DNA of 64,000 nt from Moniliophthora roreri (lineage: Eukaryota > Basidiomycota > Agaricomycetes > Agaricales > Marasmiaceae): contig LATX02000001.1 of assembly GCA_001466705.2 (NCBI GenBank), forward strand, positions 558,001 through 622,000. The letters run 5' to 3'. Position numbers and translations under genes: made by a program. Below are positions 58,977 to 64,000 of this stretch, in pieces. The notes below the pieces were generated by a model, which did not search any database, was not told where the DNA came from, and worked only from the letters and a program-made list of their open reading frames with translations. Positions within the stretch are counted from its first letter, which is position 1. Each line of letters opens with the position of its first letter.

Positions 58977-60128
58977 ATGACCTCTTCACTGCGAAATTCT
59001 CTTCACCGTCGAAACCACAAGGAACGTTCGCAACTAGCACACAGGGCAAAGCTAGGATTTCTTGAAAAACATAAGGACTATGTTCAACGAGCTCGGGACT
59101 ATCATTCCAAGCAGGATCGGTTGACGCGCCTCAAGCAGAAGGCTGCAGAGCGAAATAAGAATGAATTCTATTTTTCGATGGTGAAGGAGAAGACCAGAGT
59201 GTGTCCAATCTTGCAATGTCTTCATAACTATGTTGCTGACCTACTCTTAGGAAGGTGTTCATGTGAAAGACCGAGGAAATGTAGCCCTACCAACGGACAT
59301 AATCAAAGTCCTCAAAACCCAAGATGAGAACTATGTGCGGACAATGCGGGCTTCCAATCAAAAGGTCAATATTAACTTTGACTTTGCATTACAATGTTCT
59401 CATACTATGACAGAAAATAGACAAAATCAAAAATCAACTCACGGCCGTAGCTAATCTCGTCGTTCCCAGTGAAGGTCCTGAGGACCTTGACGAAGAAGAA
59501 ATGAGGACGCTTTATGACTCTGGTATACTTTCGAGGCATAAAGGAAAACAACGGGTCAAACGTGCACATCACATAGTGTTTGTTGAAGACGATGCTGCTG
59601 GTATGTTATTCGTTCGGGTGCATACTACGCGTAGCTAATCACAATCTTTCAGCTAAAAGCTATCGGGAGCCAGGGACTCCAAAGAGTACGCCGCCGAAGC
59701 AAGACACTGGCGGCCACGACAAAGTAACAGACCTTGGATGGATACCGGAGAGTTCGAAACGAAAGGGCAAATATAAATCGACGACGGAGGAGTTGGATGA
59801 ATACGAGGACGGGATCGAACAGGCGGAATATAATGCAGATACAGTTCAATATCGCCATCGTCTCATCAAAGAGCTAGCGGCACGTCTCGTCCGAGACCGA
59901 CAGCTCGGATACGCTCAGCGCGAGTTCGAACTGCAACGGTTGATGATGGGAAAAGGTGCTCGGAAGAAGATTCGAGGGCCTGAAAAGGAAGGCGGGAACG
60001 ATAGCGACCAAGATGATTTGGATGCGCTGGATGCTAGAGGAGGCAGAAATAAAAAGCGGACTAAGGTAGTGGATGAGAAAACGTATAAGCCGAGAGTATA
60101 TAAATGGCGTCTAGAACGCAAGCGATGA
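58977..60128 (+). CDS. UTP11: U3 snoRNP component Utp11
   Basis: Small-subunit processome factor for 18S rRNA maturation in the nucleolus. Four exons, about 300 residues. [20 protein letters not shown] with [20 protein letters not shown] and [20 protein letters not shown] is the conserved N-terminal helix. Next are [13 protein letters not shown], then after introns [28 protein letters not shown] joined to [35 protein letters not shown], and the conserved C-terminus with [34 protein letters not shown], ending in YKWRLERKR at 60128. Introns are GT-AG. The gene diverges from the zinc-finger gene by 210 bp and converges with the PLC-like gene. Confidence 0.95.
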
Positions 60129-60284
60129 CACCGGCATTGTGTACTTTTGCACGAGAATTCATTAGTCCATGATTGCTAAGTACTGTCCCTAGATGAGCGT
60201 GATGCTAAGTATGTAGATACGGTCCGTGGTGATGCGAGTGAGAGAGCAAGAGAGCAAGTGAACGGATATGCAAATGTGGTGAAA

Positions 60285-61838
60285 TCATAACACAGCAAGA
60301 ACACCAATTAGGAGACCACATAGCACAGCAACTGAAGAAAGCCTGGAATCCGAGGTACTCATGAGTACTACGGAACGAGCAAAGTTGCTGGCTGATGAAG
60401 GAGAGGATCCTGAAGCAGTAGTCGTCGGGAGTGGCGTGGCTACCGCCTTGTTGTTATATGGCACACCATTGGCATCAGCAGCTACTTGGAAAACAGAGCC
60501 ACCGCCAAATTCGTAGAACTAATGGAGATCAGCTTATTAATTTTGGCAGGTCTATGAGAATCAGAGAGCAATAACTTACATCAACGAGTAGGAAGTTCGG
60601 TGCTCTGCTGACGCTGGAGCGGCACGCGTCGACGTGTGCACCTAACGAGCCGGCCCCACTAGCGGCATTTGTGACATTCGCCAACTCGGGAGCAGGTGCC
60701 GGCTGGTTGAAAATCAATTTGTTCAATGAATGATTGATCATGAACATTTGGGTCGAAGCATCTCCCTTGGTCCTGTTGACGCTGCAGTCAAACCTGGAGA
60801 TGTCAGTCACGGAGAACTCGGTCTCCCATATGTTCGTGAACTCTATTGAGTATGATATGAGTCCAACGTAGAATATCCTCTAGCCTGTCCACCCACCATC
60901 AATCAGGTACGGAACTGAAGAGGTGTCGGCGCCATTGTCAAGGAATGTCAACAGGCGTTTACCGCTGTCAATGAGTGACCCTAGTGTAGGCCAGCCACTA
61001 GCAGGCAGTGAAGCTTGCTCTGGGCTGTACGACACCTGATCAAGGCCAACAGATTTGAAAACGGCGTCGAATGCAGAAGCCGGCAAGTTATTGATGTTGA
61101 CGATAAGGAGGGTGAGAACTGTAGGCGACTGTGAGTGAGTTTGAGGAGCCTGTAGCTCTGAATATAGGAATACCTTCGTTAGGATTGGAGTCGAGCCAGC
61201 CCTTGACTGTGTGTGAGGATATTGGTGAGTACGAAGGCACTGCCAAGGGAGTAAGAGGAGATAGACCTTTTTTGAGATAGTCTTCCAGTGTTCCGCCATC
61301 GAAAAGATCCTGGATTGTCCAGTGAGTGACGGCGGACTATAGCAAAGAGGGGGCTGACTGACGCAAGATGAATGGCAAAGGTTAATCACGCCAGTCTTAT
61401 TATGCGCTTGCATTTGTAAGAGCCGAATTCCATCGTTAAGTTGAGTGGTCACTATCATTAACATCTTTTCAGTGTATGACCGGGGCGCACGTCCTCCAAC
61501 GCCTACCATCCTGATCTTGATTGAAGAATACTGTTCCATGTGTATCCATCAGAAGTCATCATTTCAAAACGACCCAATGAGCCACGCACGACCATCAACA
61601 CCAACAGCATAGGAATTGTGTGCACCGACAAAGGTGACGCCGCCATAGCTTTTTTCGCAGAGCTGAGTGGGTTATGTTTAGTCACTAGCTCCACCAAAAC
61701 GAGACAAATACTCACCTCACTATATCCATTACACGTCGTTGCTCGGTTGGTAACCAAGGCCGAGACGCCACTGAGAAGGGGTGAGACTAGAAGAGAGGTG
61801 ATTGCGACCAGCGCAGGACGTGCAAGTGAGGGTAACAT
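60285..61838 (-). CDS. GPI-anchored PLC-like phosphodiesterase
   Basis: Secreted protein of the PI-PLC X-like superfamily. Signal peptide MLPSLARPALVAITSLLVSP (start 61838), then TTCNGYSELCEKSYGGVTFV, GAHNSYA (first catalytic His), and after an intron TTQLNDGIRLLQMQAHNKTG with LCHSSC (second His). Further exons hold DLFDGGTLEDYLKK, VLTLLIVNINNLPASAFDA, LDQVSYSPEQASLPASGWPT, GKRLLTFLDNGADTSSVPYL, TDISRFDCSVNRTKGDAST and LANVTNAASGAGSLGAHVDA. The C-terminus is Ser/Thr-rich and ends in a hydrophobic segment (SSVAVLCGLLIGVLAVL), as in GPI-anchored proteins. About 400 residues. The splice after AVGVDG is inferred from frame. Fungal members often have no proven PLC activity, so substrate is open. 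Confidence 0.8.
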
Positions 61839-62752
61839 GAGGAAAAATGGAAGAGTAACGACAGCGAGGCTATGAGAGCAAAAGACAAAGGATGATCGCG
61901 GCACCACATGCACACCAACCGGCACAACGTAAATTGGGACAAGAAAAAAATAACAAGGAAAGGCGCCCACAAGGCCGTTTGTGACGCATGGAGACCGAAC
62001 AACGAATAAGATACCAGGAATGTAAGGTACGCCGAAACAAGCCGGAGTTGCGACCGACATAAATGGGCATGTAGGTACGTTGACGCTGACTGGCATAAGA
62101 GGCTGAATGAAAGAGATGAATGAAAGAGATATCTCGGCCGTGGCCTTGCGACGCTAAGACCTTCAAAGGGTGACCAGTGTAGAACCATGGAGTTATACAT
62201 TGGCTGGTGCCACCTTGGAAACAGGGTGCTTTGAATCCGGAGCGTTCAAAATAGCAATGGCGTTTTTCCTAATTGACGTCGACGTTGAAGCCCCATTTTG
62301 CCATTACGTTGGGTTTAAAGCGGTGTTGGAAGATTAGCACCCCAGTGCTAGACGTAGACGCCCATTTGAACTGCAGAGACATATAAGATTCAGAAGTATG
62401 TTGAGCAAGCTAGCGAAATGGCTCTTGGCAGAGATTCGGCAGTTGGCCGAAAACCGTTAAGATATGCGAACCCTCTCGATTGGCAGTGAAAGTGGGCATA
62501 GCTATGAGAAGCAATTTCATGCAACGTCATTGGGCTGATAGAGATTTAGAGTACATGGGGTGCGTGGGGAAAGCTGGGAAAAAGGACACGATGAGCGTAA
62601 CTCTGAAAGACGTTAAAGTCTTGGAGAGTGAAACGATGACCAAGTATCCGAAGGACCATCTAATCGGCCGACAGCGACCAATTCCTTCCGCTTAGCCGAA
62701 CTCCCATCATTGTCGCCGTCGAACGAAGCGTACGACTATTTCTCGCCCTAAT
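61839..62752. other. divergent intergenic region
   Basis: About 910 bp between the PLC-like gene and the dehydrogenase. An AGAGATGAATGAA direct repeat lies near 62104-62130. ORFs such as 62480-62695 and the long minus-strand extension of the PLC-like reading frame do not look coding. Confidence 0.55.
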
Positions 62753-63757
62753 ATGCCTCGACCTGTAGTTTTGGTTACCGGATGTTCGGAAGGTGGAATA
62801 GGTTTCGCGTTGTGAGTTCTCTGAACATGCAGCACATGAGTTTCAATCATTCACAATTTTCATGCTAGATGTGAAGAATTTGCCCGCAACAGCTGCAAAG
62901 TGTACGCAACGGCACGAAATGTAGCCAAAATGAATGGCTTCAAGGATCCCGACATCGAGAAGCTCTCTCTGGACGTCACGAGTGATGCCGAAGTACAGAG
63001 TGTCGTACGGACGGTTCTTGAGAAGGAAGGTTGCATAGATATCCTAGTCAATAACGCCGGTATCATGGCTGCTGGTGCGTGTTATGATTGGCCGTTCTCG
63101 CCGCCGAAACCCGTTTCATGTGAATGTTCCCTCCAGGCCCTCTTATAGACCAGACCATGGAATTTGTACAAGAAGCTTTCAACGCCAATACATTCTCTGT
63201 TTTGCGCATCTGCAAGGCAGTCATTCCTGCAATGGCCTCGCGCAAGAGTGGAATAATTGTCAATATAGGATCCGTAGTGGGGGAAGCGTGAGTACTCTTG
63301 TCAAACCCGGCTTCAGTCACTTTGGCGCTGAACGTTTCATACAAGACCTACCCCGTGGAATGGCCTCTATTGCGCAACAAAGTCCGCTGTTAGCATGATG
63401 AGCGAAGTCCTCAACATGGAATGCCGACCTTTCAATATCCATGTAATGAATATCGAACCAGCCGCTATCAAGTCCAACATATCGAGCAACCAGCAGGCAC
63501 GGTTTAGCCTTCCTCAGGATTCCCTTTACGCCGCGTTTTTGCCCAACATCATGCAGCGCATTCACGCAAGTCAGGGTCCTAGTTCCATGCCTAACGAGAA
63601 GTTTGCGAAGATAGCGGTGCAGAAGATATTGAGTCATTCTCCACCGTTACACTTGATTATCGGCGGAGGTGCAATATTATTCAAGGTTTTCAGGTGGTTT
63701 CCTAGGACGTTGCTCCTGTGGCTGATGTGGAAGGTGTATTCCAAGAAACTGGCATAA
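62753..63757 (+). CDS. short-chain dehydrogenase/reductase, AYR1-like
   Basis: Classical SDR, probably membrane-associated, similar in layout to yeast Ayr1 (1-acyl-dihydroxyacetone-phosphate reductase). MPRPVVLVTGCSEGGIGFAL (start 62753) carries the TGxxxGIG cofactor motif, completed over an intron after GFAL. Next are DILVNNAGIMAAGPL, AFNANTFSVLRICKAVIPAM, then NIGSVVGE joined over an intron to APTPWNGLYCATKSAVSMMS, which holds the YxxxK active site. EPAAIKSNISSNQQARFSLP follows. The C-terminus is hydrophobic (LLLWLMWKVYSKKLA). About 290 residues; three or four GT-AG introns. NADPH preference and substrate are inferred from similarity only. Confidence 0.82.
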
Positions 63758-64000
63758 ATCCCTGCTACGGGTATGTGTGTACATTAATTCTGTGATCTGA
63801 CACCCCTCCTTCTGCTGGTGGTTTGTCAAATATACAACAATACTAGTTACGCGTCTAGTTGGGCCCGAATTCATCACTCATTGCGACAATATTAGGTGAG
63901 TGGAGCGTCAAGACACCCATTCGTTCAATGGATTGCTTTCCAGCAGTATCGCTTTAGTCGTGTAGTTGGTGGAACTGACTCCCACCAGATTGTCGACAAC

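Overview
The window is nuclear DNA of a filamentous fungus, most likely a basidiomycete of the Agaricomycetes. Nearly every recognisable gene is cut by many introns of about 45-60 nt, intergenic gaps are short, both strands are used equally, and the housekeeping proteins (TOP2, SURF1, SLA2, CWC25, DMC1, CFD1, RPB6, RFC4, UTP11) have fungal architectures. No rRNA, tRNA, transposon, CRISPR array or prokaryotic operon was seen. Gene limits below come from joining exons by reading frame, splice-site signals and protein-family fit; no RNA data were available.

Layout. 1-10 kb: DNA topoisomerase II, a convergent F-box gene, then a gene-poor stretch. 10-21 kb: a small hypothetical gene, an NDUFA9/COQ11-like dehydrogenase, a large unknown membrane protein, another hypothetical gene, a secreted aspartic protease and the cytochrome-oxidase assembly factor SURF1. 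21-32 kb: the endocytic adaptor SLA2, a Ser/Pro-rich protein, a four-helix voltage-sensor-like protein head to head with splicing factor CWC25, and a small hypothetical gene. 32-43 kb: the meiotic recombinase DMC1, a small gene with a zinc-finger-like cluster, a T2 ribonuclease, the Fe-S assembly ATPase CFD1, a Ser-rich protein ending in an RRM-like fold, and a lipase resembling bacterial family I.5. 43-50 kb: a large RRM protein, a possible small gene, and RPB6 whose last bases are duplicated in tandem. 50-64 kb: an HST3/HST4-type sirtuin, RFC4, mitochondrial seryl-tRNA synthetase, an LSB5-like VHS protein, a FAR1/WRKY-like zinc-finger protein, UTP11, a GPI-anchored PLC-like phosphodiesterase and an AYR1-like short-chain dehydrogenase.

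No gene cluster for one pathway is evident. Several genes act in DNA metabolism (TOP2, DMC1, HST, RFC4) and several in RNA synthesis or processing (CWC25, RPB6, UTP11, RRM proteins), but the mix looks like ordinary fungal gene order. Divergent pairs share very short promoters (75-380 bp), and convergent pairs end 58-410 bp apart.

The most unusual signals are: DMC1 with four apparent GC-AG introns among 18 and a 9-nt microexon; a perfect 86-bp tandem duplication across the RPB6 stop codon; a bacterial-type zinc lipase with introns and no signal peptide; a PIP-box-like motif in the TOP2 tail; and several uncharacterised proteins.
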